64,000 nucleotides of DNA from Shewanella profunda (GCF_023283765.1 NZ_JAKILG010000008.1:56228-120227); one strand, 5' to 3'; shown: positions 45,756 to 56,758, numbered from the stretch's first letter. Numbers and translations are program-made. Notes: generated by a model from the sequence alone, not told the origin.

Positions 45756-48335
45756 TCATGCACGTTGTGCTAAACCCATCTCATATTGTTCACGATACAG
45801 GCTTAGGGGCTGCGGTCGTCCTATCGCATATCCCTGAGCATAATTAATCCCTATAGTTTGCAATCTATCAATAATATCTTGATTCTCAACGAACTCGGCA
45901 ACGGTTTCGATACCCATTACGCGGCAAACATCCTGAATCGATTTAACGATGGCGTAGTCTTTAGCGTTTACGGCTAAGTTCTTGACAAAACAGCCATCGA
46001 TTTTGACATAATCCACGGGGAGCTCACGCAGGTAGCCGTAGGAGGCAAAGCCACTTCCAAAGTCATCCAACGCGAATGAAAAACCGAGTTTACGTAGCTG
46101 TTTGAGCATTTCCATACCGCGATTTCGATTTTGAATCGCCGTGGTTTCAGTAATTTCAAAACAAATACATTGACTTGGAATATCAAATATTCGTTGCTGT
46201 TGGGCAATATATTCCACCATACCTTCAGCGCCGAGACTATTGCCCGAAAGGTTGATTGAAATACAATGATCCGGCCACAGGACTGGATGCAAAGATAGCC
46301 ATAAAAAAGCTTTGCGGATCACTTCTTTATCTATTTCTGGCATCAGCTTAAATCGCTCAGCGGCTGCAATAAACTGCGCCGGAGCTAAGATGCGACCGCA
46401 AGGTTCCTGTATTCGCAGCAGAATCTCCATCCGCTGGCGCTGTGGGCCACTTCCTAAACCCCGGATGGGTTGGTAATACAAAATCAGTTCATTTTCTTCA
46501 ATCGCTTGAGCAATCCTTACTGCCCACTTAGGCGCGTTCCTTTGGTAGGTAAGCTCTTTATCTTTATCATCGTAAATATGAATTTGATTAGCGCCCTTCG
46601 CTTTGGCGGCAAGGCAGGCAATATCGGCGTCTTTCAACAACTCTTGAGCATTGATATAGGGCGCACGACCAAAGGCGATACCTATGCTTAAGCCCACTTT
46701 GTAGTTGCAGTTTTTATCGTTCAGCACTTGTAACGAGACTTGAGCACTTATCTGCTTTAACAGTTGTACCACAGATAAAGCACTGCGATTACACATCACT
46801 AAACCAAACTCATCCCCACCAAGACGCGCCAATAACTCCTGCGGCCCAAGACAGGCTTGCATCACTTTTGCCACCATTGCCAACATGCGATCCCCTGCCG
46901 CATGACCACAACTATCATTGATAAGCTTAAATTGCTCTAAATCGAGATAACATACGGCAATAGTTTTTGCGTCATTGGCAAAACGCGGCAGACGCTCATC
47001 AAAGGCCTGACGATTAAGCAGTGAGGTTATACTGTCAAAATCGGCTCTTTTTTGTAGTTGACGTTTCAGTAGTTCTTCTTGGGTAATATCCCGCAATACC
47101 ACTACGGTGCCGATGATTTCTTTATCGTGATTACGCAGATTACTGATGCTACGCTCCATGATCCTAGGGTTTGCCGTTAGTAACTTGATTTTCGCAACTT
47201 GTGGCGCGCTTCCCCCGAGGTGGATGCAGGTGAATACAGCCTGATTTAACTGATCCCCAGCCTTTAATAGGCTAGCAAGACTCTGATTTATCGCATAACA
47301 ACTCGCCATATCCAAAAGTGACTCTGCCCGAGGATTCATATAAATAACTCTGGCATCCACATCGGTTAAAATGACCGCTTCGGCAATGGACTCTAGGGTG
47401 ATTTTAGCCCGCTCTTTTTGCTGATAAATCCTAGCTAGTAAACTATTTACTCGGCTGGCGAGCACTTCTAACTCTTCATTACCTTCAGCCGTTACAGGCT
47501 GATAAACACTTGCCATAGGGTCAACTAAAGCCAATTGTTGCATAAGCTTTTTAAAGGGTTTGAGTAGACCTCTTCGCAGCCAAATATAACCTAAACCAAC
47601 AATAAAGGCGCCAAGCAGAATAAAGCCCATGGAAACCCAATCGAGTTTAAATCTAACCTCTTGGAAGGGCCCATCGGAAAATTGAACTTGCAGATAAACG
47701 GGAGTGTTTTTTAATAAACTGGGAACTTCAATAACCTCACTATGGATCCCTTCTATCGAAGGAGTCACCGAGGCAGAGTGGCTCATAGACACTTTCGCCA
47801 CTAACAATGCCTGAGCGTATTCAAGCAGATCACTATCCACCAATTGACGTACAAGCAGCACATATTGATTTGGGGCAGATCTTACAGCCGTAACAACATA
47901 AGCTTGATTATCAACCAAATACGCGCCTTCGACCCGTTGTTCATCGGCTTCAGTAACCGCATTGGCAATTTCCCGTAGGTTATCATTTGGAAACGCTTGC
48001 TCATTAGGAAAGAAAGTCTGCAACTCACCCTGTCGTAGGATATACCAACTCAGATGGGCGGATACTGAACTATCGTGCCACGAGGATTCGAGATTTTTAA
48101 GCTGGGTATCCTGTAGCAATGATAAAGGCAAGGCATAAATATTGGTGAGAAATCCTAAGCGATCAACATCGATTTGGAATTGCTGCTGAATATTGGCAAG
48201 TTCGCGGTTAACACCGTCCTGGCGTAATAACTCAACACGATGGTCATACCAAGAACCTAAACAATAGGAGACTAAAACCACCGCTGGAAGACAAAAGCCC
48301 ACAATAAATATCAGTATTTTCTTGCCTATGTGCAT
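45756..48335 (-). CDS. Membrane GGDEF-EAL protein with PAS domain
   Basis: 859 residues. N-terminal helix (about 8-28), a periplasmic sensor of CHASE4-like size (about 30-230), a second helix (about 233-254), a HAMP-like linker (about 255-310), a PAS domain (about 315-425), GGDEF (about 430-590) and EAL (about 605-850). The GGDEF motif is intact (RLGGDEFGLV), lacks the RxxD inhibitory site (GPQE there), and the EAL domain has MEILLRI in place of EAL-L, with DDFGSGFASYGYL and QGYAIGRP. It is likely to turn over cyclic di-GMP with phosphodiesterase activity; which activity dominates is not clear. Confidence 0.92.
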   Translation of the reverse strand: MHIGKKILIFIVGFCLPAVVLVSYCLGSWYDHRVELLRQDGVNRELANIQQQFQIDVDRLGFLTNIYALPLSLLQDTQLKNLESSWHDSSVSAHLSWYILRQGELQTFFPNEQAFPNDNLREIANAVTEADEQRVEGAYLVDNQAYVVTAVRSAPNQYVLLVRQLVDSDLLEYAQALLVAKVSMSHSASVTPSIEGIHSEVIEVPSLLKNTPVYLQVQFSDGPFQEVRFKLDWVSMGFILLGAFIVGLGYIWLRRGLLKPFKKLMQQLALVDPMASVYQPVTAEGNEELEVLASRVNSLLARIYQQKERAKITLESIAEAVILTDVDARVIYMNPRAESLLDMASCYAINQSLASLLKAGDQLNQAVFTCIHLGGSAPQVAKIKLLTANPRIMERSISNLRNHDKEIIGTVVVLRDITQEELLKRQLQKRADFDSITSLLNRQAFDERLPRFANDAKTIAVCYLDLEQFKLINDSCGHAAGDRMLAMVAKVMQACLGPQELLARLGGDEFGLVMCNRSALSVVQLLKQISAQVSLQVLNDKNCNYKVGLSIGIAFGRAPYINAQELLKDADIACLAAKAKGANQIHIYDDKDKELTYQRNAPKWAVRIAQAIEENELILYYQPIRGLGSGPQRQRMEILLRIQEPCGRILAPAQFIAAAERFKLMPEIDKEVIRKAFLWLSLHPVLWPDHCISINLSGNSLGAEGMVEYIAQQQRIFDIPSQCICFEITETTAIQNRNRGMEMLKQLRKLGFSFALDDFGSGFASYGYLRELPVDYVKIDGCFVKNLAVNAKDYAIVKSIQDVCRVMGIETVAEFVENQDIIDRLQTIGINYAQGYAIGRPQPLSLYREQYEMGLAQRA

Positions 48336-48658
48336 CTTTTACCACGGCTTATTAAGACTAAGGGCTTCGCATTATCCTTCACTGCGCCATGCAACATATC
48401 CCATTTACGAATAGGATTAAACATCACTTAGCTTTATCCGTTGCTAAAGTAAGCAATAGCATGCAATTAATTCTATTTTACCCTTTTGATTTAACGCATT
48501 AATTCATTAAATAAACAGCATAAAAACTTTATTTTTCTCAAAATCATCCATCATAAGGTTGGTGCAACACTATGATTTACAATTCTTTAACTCAATATCT
48601 ACTCCATTAAACCCAACAAATCAACAATGGAAAATAGGAGGAATTAAAACGGAAAACA

Positions 48659-48684
48659 AAACAGGCCCATTTATGGGCCTGTTT
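48659..48684 (-). terminator. Terminator of hemE
   Basis: A perfect 12-bp stem AAACAGGCCCAT / ATGGGCCTGTTT; on the minus strand it is followed by TGTTTTCC. 48336-48658 otherwise holds no supported gene. Confidence 0.8.
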
Positions 48685-48698
48685 CACATCGCAATTTA

Positions 48699-49763
48699 TT
48701 ACTTATGGTACTGTTTTGATTGTGCGTGTACAGCTTTAATAAAGGCGCCAGCATGGTCAGGATCAACATGCTGATGGATACCATGCCCTAAGTTGAACAC
48801 ATGACCAGTTCCTTCACCATAACCCGCAAGGATTTGGCCGACTTCTTCTTCGATGCGTGGAATTGGCGCATATAACATTGAAGGGTCCATGTTACCTTGC
48901 AGTGCCACTTTATGACCGACACGGCGACGGGCATCGGCAATGTCTACCGTCCAATCTAAACCTAAAGCATCACAACCAGTTTCTGCCATGGCTTCTAACC
49001 ATAAACCACCGCCTTTAGTGAATAGCGTTACTGGCACTTGGCGACCGTCGGCAAAACGTGTCAGCCCATCAATAATCTTCTGCATATAGCGCAGTGAGAA
49101 TTCACGATAAGCCGTATGCGATAACGCGCCGCCCCATGAGTCAAAAATCATTAATGACTGGGCACCGTTGGCCACTTGGGCATTCAAATATAAAGTGACA
49201 GAATCGGCTAATTTATCGAGCAGCATGTGCAGTGCAGCAGGCTCGGCATAAGCCATCTTCTTAATTTTTTCGAAGGTTTTGCTCGAACCACCTTCTACCA
49301 TGTAAGTCGCTAAGGTCCAAGGTGAGCCAGAGAAACCAATTAATGGCACAGCACCATTTAACTCACGGCGAATAGTGCTAACAGCCTTCATCACATAACC
49401 GAGTTCATCCTCCGGATCAGGGATTGAAAGCTTTTTAATTGCATCGATAGTGTCTGTAGGACGCTCGAAACGTGGGCCTTCGCCCGCCTCAAAATACAGA
49501 CCTAAGCCCATAGCATCAGGCACTGTCAGAATATCGGAAAATAGAATAGCAGCATCAAGCTCATAACGACGCAACGGCTGTAAAGTTACTTCACAGGCTA
49601 ATTCATGGTTTTTACATAGAGACATAAAGTCACCCGCTTGTGCGCGAGTCGCTTTATATTCAGGGAGATAACGGCCAGCTTGACGCATCATCCAAACGGG
49701 GGTCATATCGACAGGCTGTTTTAGTAGGGCGCGTAAATAACGATCATTCTTTAATTCTGCCAT
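48699..49763 (-). CDS. hemE: Uroporphyrinogen decarboxylase
   Basis: 354 residues. The N-terminal [29 protein letters not shown] is diagnostic, with the catalytic Asp in [14 protein letters not shown] and [27 protein letters not shown] and [15 protein letters not shown] close the barrel. It removes four carboxyl groups from uroporphyrinogen III to give coproporphyrinogen III in haem synthesis. AGGAA precedes the ATG. Heavy cytochrome use in this organism makes this step important. Confidence 0.97.
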   Translation of the reverse strand: MAELKNDRYLRALLKQPVDMTPVWMMRQAGRYLPEYKATRAQAGDFMSLCKNHELACEVTLQPLRRYELDAAILFSDILTVPDAMGLGLYFEAGEGPRFERPTDTIDAIKKLSIPDPEDELGYVMKAVSTIRRELNGAVPLIGFSGSPWTLATYMVEGGSSKTFEKIKKMAYAEPAALHMLLDKLADSVTLYLNAQVANGAQSLMIFDSWGGALSHTAYREFSLRYMQKIIDGLTRFADGRQVPVTLFTKGGGLWLEAMAETGCDALGLDWTVDIADARRRVGHKVALQGNMDPSMLYAPIPRIEEEVGQILAGYGEGTGHVFNLGHGIHQHVDPDHAGAFIKAVHAQSKQYHK

Positions 49764-49961
49764 TTGGCTTGATTCCTAGACTTATTGAGATCCGCTGGGG
49801 CGGTAGTTTAGCATTTACGTGAATAATGTAACCAATATGAGCTAATTTATGTGAGCTAATCCCCATCATTAGCGTCCATTTAGCCAGTTCAATCCAAAAT
49901 GTTAGCCAGATAACATACTGTTTAATAATCAAACTAGAAGTCACAGTCAGACAGAAAAAAG

Positions 49962-49990
49962 TTGCGCCGGTTCCCTGCCTTTGGTATAAA
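49962..49990 (+). promoter_or_regulatory. Sigma-70 promoter driving a candidate small RNA
   Basis: -35 TTGCGC (49962-49967), exact 17-bp spacer, -10 TATAAA (49985-49990). The expected start point is near 49997. No coding sequence begins close downstream; a strong terminator lies 57-90 nt after the start. Confidence 0.6.
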
Positions 49991-49996
49991 AAGTCT

Positions 49997-50086
49997 GCGC
50001 TAGCAAGAACAATCAAGAAGCTCGTCGCATCGAGCCTGCTATATACTTTACTCGCCCAACGATAGCTTTCTATCGTTGGGCTTTTT
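49997..50086 (+). ncRNA. Candidate intergenic small RNA (about 90 nt)
   Basis: It lies between hemE and rsd, bounded by the promoter at 49962-49990 and a strong intrinsic terminator: GCCCAACGATAG (50054-50065), CTTT loop, CTATCGTTGGGC (50070-50081) and five T. A first hairpin GCTCG-TCGCAT-CGAGC sits at 50020-50035, and an unpaired AU-rich stretch (50036-50053) lies between the two, a layout typical of Hfq-binding RNAs. There is no open frame of note. I do not recognise it as RyhB, Spot 42 or another named RNA. The remainder of 49764-50220 has no gene. Confidence 0.55.
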
Positions 50087-50220
50087 ATTTCTGTTTTTTC
50101 ATACAAAACAGCTGGTTTGTCCATTTGACTCTTTGTCGCAAAAGCGAACAAAAAGGGTTGATCGAATCCTGACTTGTCCCTACATTAGGATCATGTGCTG
50201 GCGGCTAAATGGAATGCATC

Positions 50221-50706
50221 ATGCTGAGAAAACTTGAAAAGGCAGAACGAAAGTGGGGCGGTTCAAATAAGCTTATAGATCAATGGCTGGAAAATCGTCG
50301 CAAACTACTAGTGCATTATTGTCAGATTGCGGGCCTCCCCCCCTACGGTAAATCGGAAAAATCCTTACCCTCCTTAGAGCATGTTAAATCCTTCTGCGAT
50401 CTATTAGTGGATTATGTTTCCGAAGGCCACTTCGAAGTGTACGATCAAGTCGTCAACGCCTGTGAAAAATTTGGTGCATCGAGTAAAACCTTAGCTCAAC
50501 AAGTTCTACCAAAGATCACTCCCACCACAAGTGCGGCATTGGATTTCAATGATAAATATGCAGAAGCACAGGATGATCAAGTTTTGTATCAGCTAGATAA
50601 GGACTTATCCGACCTTGCCAATACAATGGAAACCCGTTTTGAACTTGAGGATGAACTCCTCGAAGTACTGCATAACAAGCATTCAGAGCAAGCCCAACAG
50701 GCGTAA
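50221..50706 (+). CDS. rsd: Regulator of sigma D
   Basis: 161 residues from ATG 50221 (MLRKLEKAERKWGGSNKLID), which aligns with the E. coli N-terminus; an upstream ATG (50209) would add four residues. It is an all-helical Rsd/AlgQ protein: WLENRRKLLVHYCQIAG, FCDLLVDYVSEGHFEVYD and RFELEDELLEVL. Rsd binds the housekeeping sigma factor in stationary phase and frees core RNA polymerase for alternative sigmas. A terminator follows. Confidence 0.93.
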   Translation: MLRKLEKAERKWGGSNKLIDQWLENRRKLLVHYCQIAGLPPYGKSEKSLPSLEHVKSFCDLLVDYVSEGHFEVYDQVVNACEKFGASSKTLAQQVLPKITPTTSAALDFNDKYAEAQDDQVLYQLDKDLSDLANTMETRFELEDELLEVLHNKHSEQAQQA

Positions 50707-50746
50707 TTCATCCCACAAAGTACGCTCTTTGCTTTAGACAATAAAA

Positions 50747-50768
50747 AGCCAGCTTGCGCTGGCTCTTT
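50747..50768. terminator. Bidirectional terminator between rsd and acnB
   Basis: AGCCAGC-TTGC-GCTGGCT stem with A-run before and CTTTAA after; it serves the convergent rsd and acnB. Confidence 0.75.
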
Positions 50769-50791
50769 AATTTCAGTTTAACGCCAATCAA

Positions 50792-53389
50792 TTACACCGC
50801 AGATTGAAAGATCACTTGCGATGCTTTCTTAGTGTAGGAATCGATTTGATCGAAGTTCAAGTAACGATAAGTGTCAGCTGCGGTCGCATCTAACTCTTTA
50901 GCGTATTCTTGGTACTCTGCTACCGTTGGTAAACGACCTAACAATGCAGCCACCGCAGCCAGTTCAGCAGAGGCTAAGTAAACGTTAGCGCCTGTACCTA
51001 AACGGTTAGGGAAGTTACGAGTCGAAGTCGATACCACTGTCGAGCCTTCAGCCACACGTGCTTGGTTACCCATACACAGTGAACAACCTGGGATCTCGAT
51101 ACGCGCACCTACACGACCGAAAATCGCATAGTAGCCTTCTTCGGTCAGCTGATCTCTGTCCATCTTAGTCGGTGGTGCGATCCACAGACGCGTTGGCAGG
51201 GTTTTAGCAAACTTGTCTAACATCTTACCAGTGGCACGGAAGTGACCAATGTTAGTCATACAAGAACCGACGAACACTTCATCAATCTTAGTTTGCGCAA
51301 CAGATGACAGCAGAACGGCATCATCGGGATCGTTAGGCGCACACAGGATTGGCTCTTTGATGTCGTTTAAGTCGATTTCGATAATCGCAGCGTACTCAGC
51401 ATCTTTATCGGCGCTCATCAACTCAGGATTGGCTAACCACTCTTCCATGCCTTTGATACGACGTTCGATAGTGCGACGGTCACCGTAACCTTCGGCAATC
51501 ATCCACTTAAGCATAGTGATGTTCGAGTTCAGGTATTCGATAATAGGTTCTTTGTCTAACTTGATAGTACAACCCGCGGCAGAGCGCTCGGCCGAGGCAT
51601 CAGACAATTCGAATGCTTGCTCAACTTTGAGTGACTCAAGACCTTCGATTTCCAGTACACGACCAGAGAAGATGTTCACTTTACCTTTCTTCTCAACGGT
51701 CAACATACCGAGCTCAATGGCTTTAAGCGGGATAGCATGCACCAGATCACGTAGCGTGATACCCGGTTGCATTTGGCCCTTGAAGCGCACTAATACCGAT
51801 TCAGGCATATCGAGCGGCATAACGCCCGTGGCCGCAGCAAACGCTACTAGGCCAGAACCCGCTGGGAATGAAATACCGATTGGGAAACGCGTATGTGAGT
51901 CACCACCTGTACCAACAGTATCTGGCAGCAACATACGGTTTAACCATGAGTGGATAACACCGTCGCCTGGACGCAGCGATACACCACCGCGGTTCATAAT
52001 GAAGTCAGGCAGCGTGTGATGCGTGTTCACATCAACTGGCTTTGGATAAGCCGCAGTGTGACAGAATGACTGCATAGTTAAATCGGCGCTAAAACCTAAA
52101 CAAGCTAAGTCTTTTAGCTCGTCACGGGTCATAGGACCTGTCGTGTCTTGTGAACCGACAGAGGTCATCTTAGGTTCGCAGTATTGACCAGGACGCACCC
52201 CGACAACGCCGCAAGCTTTACCGACCATCTTCTGCGCCAGAGTGTAACCTTTACCGGTATCAGCGATATCTTGCGAACGCACAAACACGTCGGACACAGG
52301 TAAGCCTAACACTTCACGGGCCTTGTCAGTTAAACCACGACCAATAATCAGTGGAATACGACCACCAGCACGGACTTCATCTAATAACACTTCAGTTTTT
52401 AAGCTGAATTCAGAAATGACTTCATCGCTACCGTGACGTTTAACAACGCCGGCATAGGGATAGATGTCAATGACATCGCCCATTTCCATCTTGCCGACAT
52501 CAAGCTCGATTGGCAGTGCGCCCGCATCTTCCATGGTATTGAAGAAAATCGGTGCAATTTTGCCGCCGAGGCAGAAACCACCAGCGCGCTTGTTTGGTAC
52601 AAAGGGAATATCATCACCCATAAACCACAGCACTGAGTTAGTCGCTGATTTACGTGATGAACCTGTACCCACAACGTCGCCCACATACACTAATGGATGA
52701 CCTTGCGTTTTTAGTACTTCGATTTTTTTCACTGGGCCGACGGCACCAGCAACATCAGGCTCGATACCATCACGGGCGTTTTTCAGCATAGCTAACGCGT
52801 GCAATGGGATATCAGGACGTGACCAAGCATCAGGTGCTGGAGACAAATCATCGGTGTTGGTTTCACCAGAGACTTTAAATACTGTCAGAGTGACTTTGTC
52901 GGCCAGTTTTGGACGGCTTAAATACCAATCTGCATTTGCCCAAGCTTCAACTACTTGTTTAGCAAACTTATTACCCGCTTGCATCTTCTCAACCACATCG
53001 TGGAAAGAGTCAAACATCAGTAGGGTATGGGCTAGGGCTTTAACGGCCAATGGTGCGAGGGCTGGGTTGTCCAGCTGCGCGATCAGAGGTTCGATGTTGT
53101 AGCCGCCTTGCATAGTGCCTAACAACTCAGTAGCACGCTCAGCAGACAGAATAGGTGAAGTTACAGTGCCTTTAGCCACTGCATCTAAGAAAGCGGCTTT
53201 AACATAAGCGGCTTCATCAACACCTGGGGGAATTCGATTTTCAAGCAGGTCGAGAACGAAAGCCTCTTCACCTGCGGGTGGGGTTTGAACCAATTTAACC
53301 AGTTCAGCCACTTGATGTGCATCTAATGGCTTAGGGACTACGCCCTCTGCAGCACGTTCTGCGACGTGTTTACGATATGCTTCTAGCAC
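50792..53389 (-). CDS. acnB: Aconitate hydratase B (bifunctional 2-methylisocitrate dehydratase)
   Basis: 865 residues when started at GTG 53389, exactly the E. coli AcnB length. This start has AGAGGA at 8-nt spacing and gives an N-terminus (V)[15 protein letters not shown] that aligns with the family. The open frame continues 25 codons upstream to ATG 53464, but that part is not family-like. The order is an N-terminal HEAT-like domain (about 1-160), the swivelling domain ([13 protein letters not shown]..) and the catalytic domains. Fe-S ligands are in [14 protein letters not shown] and [11 protein letters not shown]. It interconverts citrate and isocitrate in the TCA cycle. A CRP-like promoter site lies upstream. 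Confidence 0.97.
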   Translation of the reverse strand: MLEAYRKHVAERAAEGVVPKPLDAHQVAELVKLVQTPPAGEEAFVLDLLENRIPPGVDEAAYVKAAFLDAVAKGTVTSPILSAERATELLGTMQGGYNIEPLIAQLDNPALAPLAVKALAHTLLMFDSFHDVVEKMQAGNKFAKQVVEAWANADWYLSRPKLADKVTLTVFKVSGETNTDDLSPAPDAWSRPDIPLHALAMLKNARDGIEPDVAGAVGPVKKIEVLKTQGHPLVYVGDVVGTGSSRKSATNSVLWFMGDDIPFVPNKRAGGFCLGGKIAPIFFNTMEDAGALPIELDVGKMEMGDVIDIYPYAGVVKRHGSDEVISEFSLKTEVLLDEVRAGGRIPLIIGRGLTDKAREVLGLPVSDVFVRSQDIADTGKGYTLAQKMVGKACGVVGVRPGQYCEPKMTSVGSQDTTGPMTRDELKDLACLGFSADLTMQSFCHTAAYPKPVDVNTHHTLPDFIMNRGGVSLRPGDGVIHSWLNRMLLPDTVGTGGDSHTRFPIGISFPAGSGLVAFAAATGVMPLDMPESVLVRFKGQMQPGITLRDLVHAIPLKAIELGMLTVEKKGKVNIFSGRVLEIEGLESLKVEQAFELSDASAERSAAGCTIKLDKEPIIEYLNSNITMLKWMIAEGYGDRRTIERRIKGMEEWLANPELMSADKDAEYAAIIEIDLNDIKEPILCAPNDPDDAVLLSSVAQTKIDEVFVGSCMTNIGHFRATGKMLDKFAKTLPTRLWIAPPTKMDRDQLTEEGYYAIFGRVGARIEIPGCSLCMGNQARVAEGSTVVSTSTRNFPNRLGTGANVYLASAELAAVAALLGRLPTVAEYQEYAKELDATAADTYRYLNFDQIDSYTKKASQVIFQSAV

Positions 53390-53490
53390 GGCAACATTCC
53401 TCTTTGTTTGGCGCTCTAACAACGAAACTGCACGTCTTCTCAATTGAAGTAGACAGTCCGACATGATCGACCCGTATTTCCGGCCAGCAG

Positions 53491-53527
53491 TATACTACAG
53501 CTTTGCAAAAGTATGAATCAGGTCACA
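53491..53527 (-). promoter_or_regulatory. Probable acnB promoter with CRP-like site
   Basis: On the minus strand, TGTGA-CCTGAT-TCATA (53512-53527) is a good CRP-like dyad. It ends 17 bp before -10 TATACT (53491-53496), so it overlaps the -35 position and could activate as a class II site. The rest of 53390-53823, the divergent region toward the HAD gene, shows nothing else clear. Confidence 0.5.
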
Positions 53528-53823
53528 CTCGGCGAAAGGCGAAATAAGGGCTAAATCCGACGGTATAAACAAACTTACGGGAATAATAAAACAAACGAAA
53601 TTAGACAATAGTTTGAAAACTGACAAAAAACCATAAGCTACAAATAGTTAACATACGTTTATAAATTTAAAATCGAACAACTCTTTTCCGTGATTAACCT
53701 GTAAATCGATATAAATTTTTCTTATCTTTTTGTTTTTTGGCTTTTAAGATGTAGCACCAAACCTTACACTCAGGTTCAATTTGTTGCATCTGACAATGAT
53801 CATCCCAGTCCATCGGAGTACCC

Positions 53824-54483
53824 ATGACATCCCTTAGTATTCAAGCCGTTATTTTTGATATGGATGGTGTTTTAATCGACTCAGAACCCCTATGGCAACG
53901 CATTGAATACGAAGTATTATCCGCACTCGGAGTCCCTGTCACCATAGAAACCATTCAGCAAACCACAGGGCTGCGTATCGACCAATGTGTCGATTATTGG
54001 TATCAAAAGGCACCTTGGGCAGAATACGACAATGCAAAAGTCAGCCAAGCGATAATTGATAAAGTCGCAGATGCGATCCTGATTAGCGGCGAAGCCATGC
54101 TAGGCGTCAGTGAAGCCATTGCACACTGCCAAGCACAGGGGCTAAAAATCGGCTTAGCCACTTCATCCCCAACAACAATCATTAATGCCGTGCTTACCAA
54201 GTTGGGCTTAAGAGAGCAGTTTATGGCGATAGAATCGGCCGAAAACCTGCGCTATGGCAAACCTCATCCAGAAGTTTATTTAAATTGTGCCAAAGCCTTA
54301 GGTGTCGATCCCCGTTATTGTCTCGCCATTGAAGATTCCTTCAATGGTTTAATTGCGGCGCGCGCAGCAAATATGCAAACGGTGGCTATTCCAGCAGTAG
54401 AGCACCGCGGAGAAGCAAAATGGGTTATCGCCCACCATCGAGCAGAGAATTTATTGGCCTTACCTAGCATACTCGGACGTTAA
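53824..54483 (+). CDS. hxpB: HAD-superfamily sugar phosphatase (HxpB/YniC-like)
   Basis: 219 residues. HAD motif I is FDMDGVLIDSEPLW (nucleophile Asp ~11), motif II is LATSSP, motif III Lys is in RYGKPHPEVYL and motif IV is LAIEDSFNGLIAA. A four-helix cap lies between motifs I and II. E. coli YniC hydrolyses 2-deoxyglucose-6-phosphate and other hexose phosphates; the same range is inferred. GGAG lies before the ATG and a bidirectional terminator follows. Confidence 0.92.
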   Translation: MTSLSIQAVIFDMDGVLIDSEPLWQRIEYEVLSALGVPVTIETIQQTTGLRIDQCVDYWYQKAPWAEYDNAKVSQAIIDKVADAILISGEAMLGVSEAIAHCQAQGLKIGLATSSPTTIINAVLTKLGLREQFMAIESAENLRYGKPHPEVYLNCAKALGVDPRYCLAIEDSFNGLIAARAANMQTVAIPAVEHRGEAKWVIAHHRAENLLALPSILGR

Positions 54484-54520
54484 TCTTTTGAGATAACCTT
54501 TTCCTATATCCGAATAGTAA

Positions 54521-54550
54521 AAAAGCCAGACAATGTCTGGCTTTTATTTT
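54521..54550. terminator. Bidirectional terminator between hxpB and pepO
   Basis: An AAAAGCCAGAC-AAT-GTCTGGCTTTT stem with an ATTTT tail; convergent genes on both sides. Confidence 0.8.
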
Positions 54551-54564
54551 ACCGATTCAATCTG

Positions 54565-56607
54565 TTACCAGATTTTCACCCTTTCATTGGGTTCCAAATA
54601 CATCTTATCGCCTTCTTTCATCTCGAAGGCTTTGTAGAAGGCTTCGATATTACGTGGCGTACCCATGGCACGGTAATGGCTCGGTGAATGGGGATCCGTC
54701 AGTAAGCGACGACCCAGCTCTTCATCACGGTAATTACGACGCCATACTTGAGACCAGCCAATAAAGAAGCGTTGCTCACCCGTTAAACCGTCAATCACAG
54801 GGGAAGGCTGACCATTTAAGCTCATAATGTACGAGCGCGCGGCCACAGTTAAGCCACCTAAGTCGCCGATGTTTTCCCCTAAGGTCAAATCACCATTAAC
54901 AAACTTGCCAGGCAGAGCCTCATAACCTGAGTATTGCGCCGACAGTTGCTTGCCGCGTTTTTGGAACTCTTCGCGGTCTTTATCCGACCACCAATCGCGC
55001 AGATTACCGTCACCATCGTATTTTGCGCCTTGGTCATCGAAACCATGGCTGATTTCATGGCCGATCACCGCACCAATACCACCGTAGTTCACGGCATCAT
55101 CGGCATCCATATTAAAGAATGGCGGTTGCAAAATGGCGGCAGGGAATACGATTTCGTTTTTCACTGGACTGTAGTAAGCGTTAACGGTTTGCGGTGTCAT
55201 GCCCCATTCAGTGCGATCGATTGGCTTACCTAACTTGTTGATCATGTCTTGATATTCAAACCTAGCGTAACGCAGATAGTTACCTACCAACTCGTCAGCT
55301 TTGATCTCTAAACCTGAATAGTCTTTCCACTTGTCTGGATAGCCGATTTTATAGGTAAATTTAGCCAGTTTTTCCTGAGCGGCGACTTTCGTTTCTGGCG
55401 TCATCCACTCAAGTTCGTTAATGCTGACTTCAAAGCCTTTGATCAGATTTTTGATCATGGTTTCCATGCGCGCTTTGGCTTCTGGCTTGAAGTATTGCTT
55501 AACGTACTCTTCGCCCACTAACTCACCAATCACTTGGTCGGCACCATCGACGGCTTTTTTCCAGCGAGGTTGTTGCTCTTCAATACCCATTAAGGTTTTG
55601 CTCTTAAAGGCGAAGTTCAAATCAACAAAGTTTTTGCTCAGTAACTCGGCATAACTGTCCACTAAGTGGAAAGTTAAATAGTCCTGCCAAGCCGAGACAG
55701 GGAATGCATCGAAGTTTGCACCGAGTTTTTCGAAGTAAGAAGGCTGACGCACGATAATGTCGGTGACTTTATCGCCTAAACCCGCACTGGCCGCGAAGGC
55801 ATTGAAATCAAATTGACCGGTTAACTTTTGCAATTCAGCACGATCTAGCTTGTTGTAAACCTTATTCGCATCGCGGGATTCGACACGGCTCCACTGGCTT
55901 TGTGCGAGCATCATCTCGATATCAGCCACGTTTTTAGCCGCCCGCTTGGCGTCTTTGTAACCCGCTTCTGTCAGTATGTCAGTCACATACTTGGCCATCG
56001 CTTGGCGATTAGCGGCAAACTTAGGATCGTCTTTCAGGTAATAATCGCGGTCCGGCAGCGTTAAGCCAGATTGACTTAAATACACCGCATATTGAGTCGA
56101 GTTTTTAGCGTCATTATTAACATAAAAACCAAAAGGCATCCCCGCACCGCTCGTTAACAACTTGCCCATTACTGCGGGTAGATCGGCGTGGGTTTTGGCG
56201 CCAGCGATATCGGCAAGCAACGGATTAAGTGGGGTAACACCTAAGGTTTCAAGCAAATCGGTGTTCATAAAACTGGCGTTAAAATCACCAATTTTTTGCT
56301 CATTTGAGCCAGGTGCTGCGTTCTTTTTCGCGGCGACTTCATCGATGATTTTTTTCAACCCATCTTGGCTTTGATCGTACAGGACAGAAAAGGCGCCATA
56401 GTTAGATTTGTCGGCCGGAATAGGCGTATTGGCAAGCCATTTACCGTTAACGCTGTAGTAGAAATCGTCTTGATGGCGAACTGAGGCATCAAAGTTTTGC
56501 AATTCAATGCCAGACACCGCAGCGACTTCAGTTTTAGGCTCGCTGCTGCAAGCGGCTAAGCCTAAACTCAAGGCGATACCCAGTGCCAATGTGCTTATCT
56601 TCTTCAT
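54565..56607 (-). CDS. pepO: M13 family zinc endopeptidase (neprilysin-like), lipoprotein
   Basis: 680 residues. A lipoprotein signal with lipobox LAAC (MKKISTLALGIALSLGLAAC) anchors the mature protein in the envelope. The large N-terminal helical M13 domain (about 45-430) precedes the catalytic domain. The zinc motif HEISH (about 515-519, VIGHEISHGFDDQG) and the downstream GENIGDLGGL with the third ligand Glu are intact. It cleaves oligopeptides on the hydrophobic side. A GGGGG-rich ribosome site lies before the ATG. It is monocistronic. Confidence 0.95.
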   Translation of the reverse strand: MKKISTLALGIALSLGLAACSSEPKTEVAAVSGIELQNFDASVRHQDDFYYSVNGKWLANTPIPADKSNYGAFSVLYDQSQDGLKKIIDEVAAKKNAAPGSNEQKIGDFNASFMNTDLLETLGVTPLNPLLADIAGAKTHADLPAVMGKLLTSGAGMPFGFYVNNDAKNSTQYAVYLSQSGLTLPDRDYYLKDDPKFAANRQAMAKYVTDILTEAGYKDAKRAAKNVADIEMMLAQSQWSRVESRDANKVYNKLDRAELQKLTGQFDFNAFAASAGLGDKVTDIIVRQPSYFEKLGANFDAFPVSAWQDYLTFHLVDSYAELLSKNFVDLNFAFKSKTLMGIEEQQPRWKKAVDGADQVIGELVGEEYVKQYFKPEAKARMETMIKNLIKGFEVSINELEWMTPETKVAAQEKLAKFTYKIGYPDKWKDYSGLEIKADELVGNYLRYARFEYQDMINKLGKPIDRTEWGMTPQTVNAYYSPVKNEIVFPAAILQPPFFNMDADDAVNYGGIGAVIGHEISHGFDDQGAKYDGDGNLRDWWSDKDREEFQKRGKQLSAQYSGYEALPGKFVNGDLTLGENIGDLGGLTVAARSYIMSLNGQPSPVIDGLTGEQRFFIGWSQVWRRNYRDEELGRRLLTDPHSPSHYRAMGTPRNIEAFYKAFEMKEGDKMYLEPNERVKIW

Positions 56608-56758
56608 TATTTCCCCCAGTTGAGGTTGAAAGTGTTATTATTTTTCCGCAAAACCTTAACATCTTGCCAAGCATCGCAGTAGCAAGATTTTGTAAAAGGT
56701 TATGACACTTTACAAAAATTCGACAATTTTGCACCTATAGCACCGCTAAATCGCTTTT

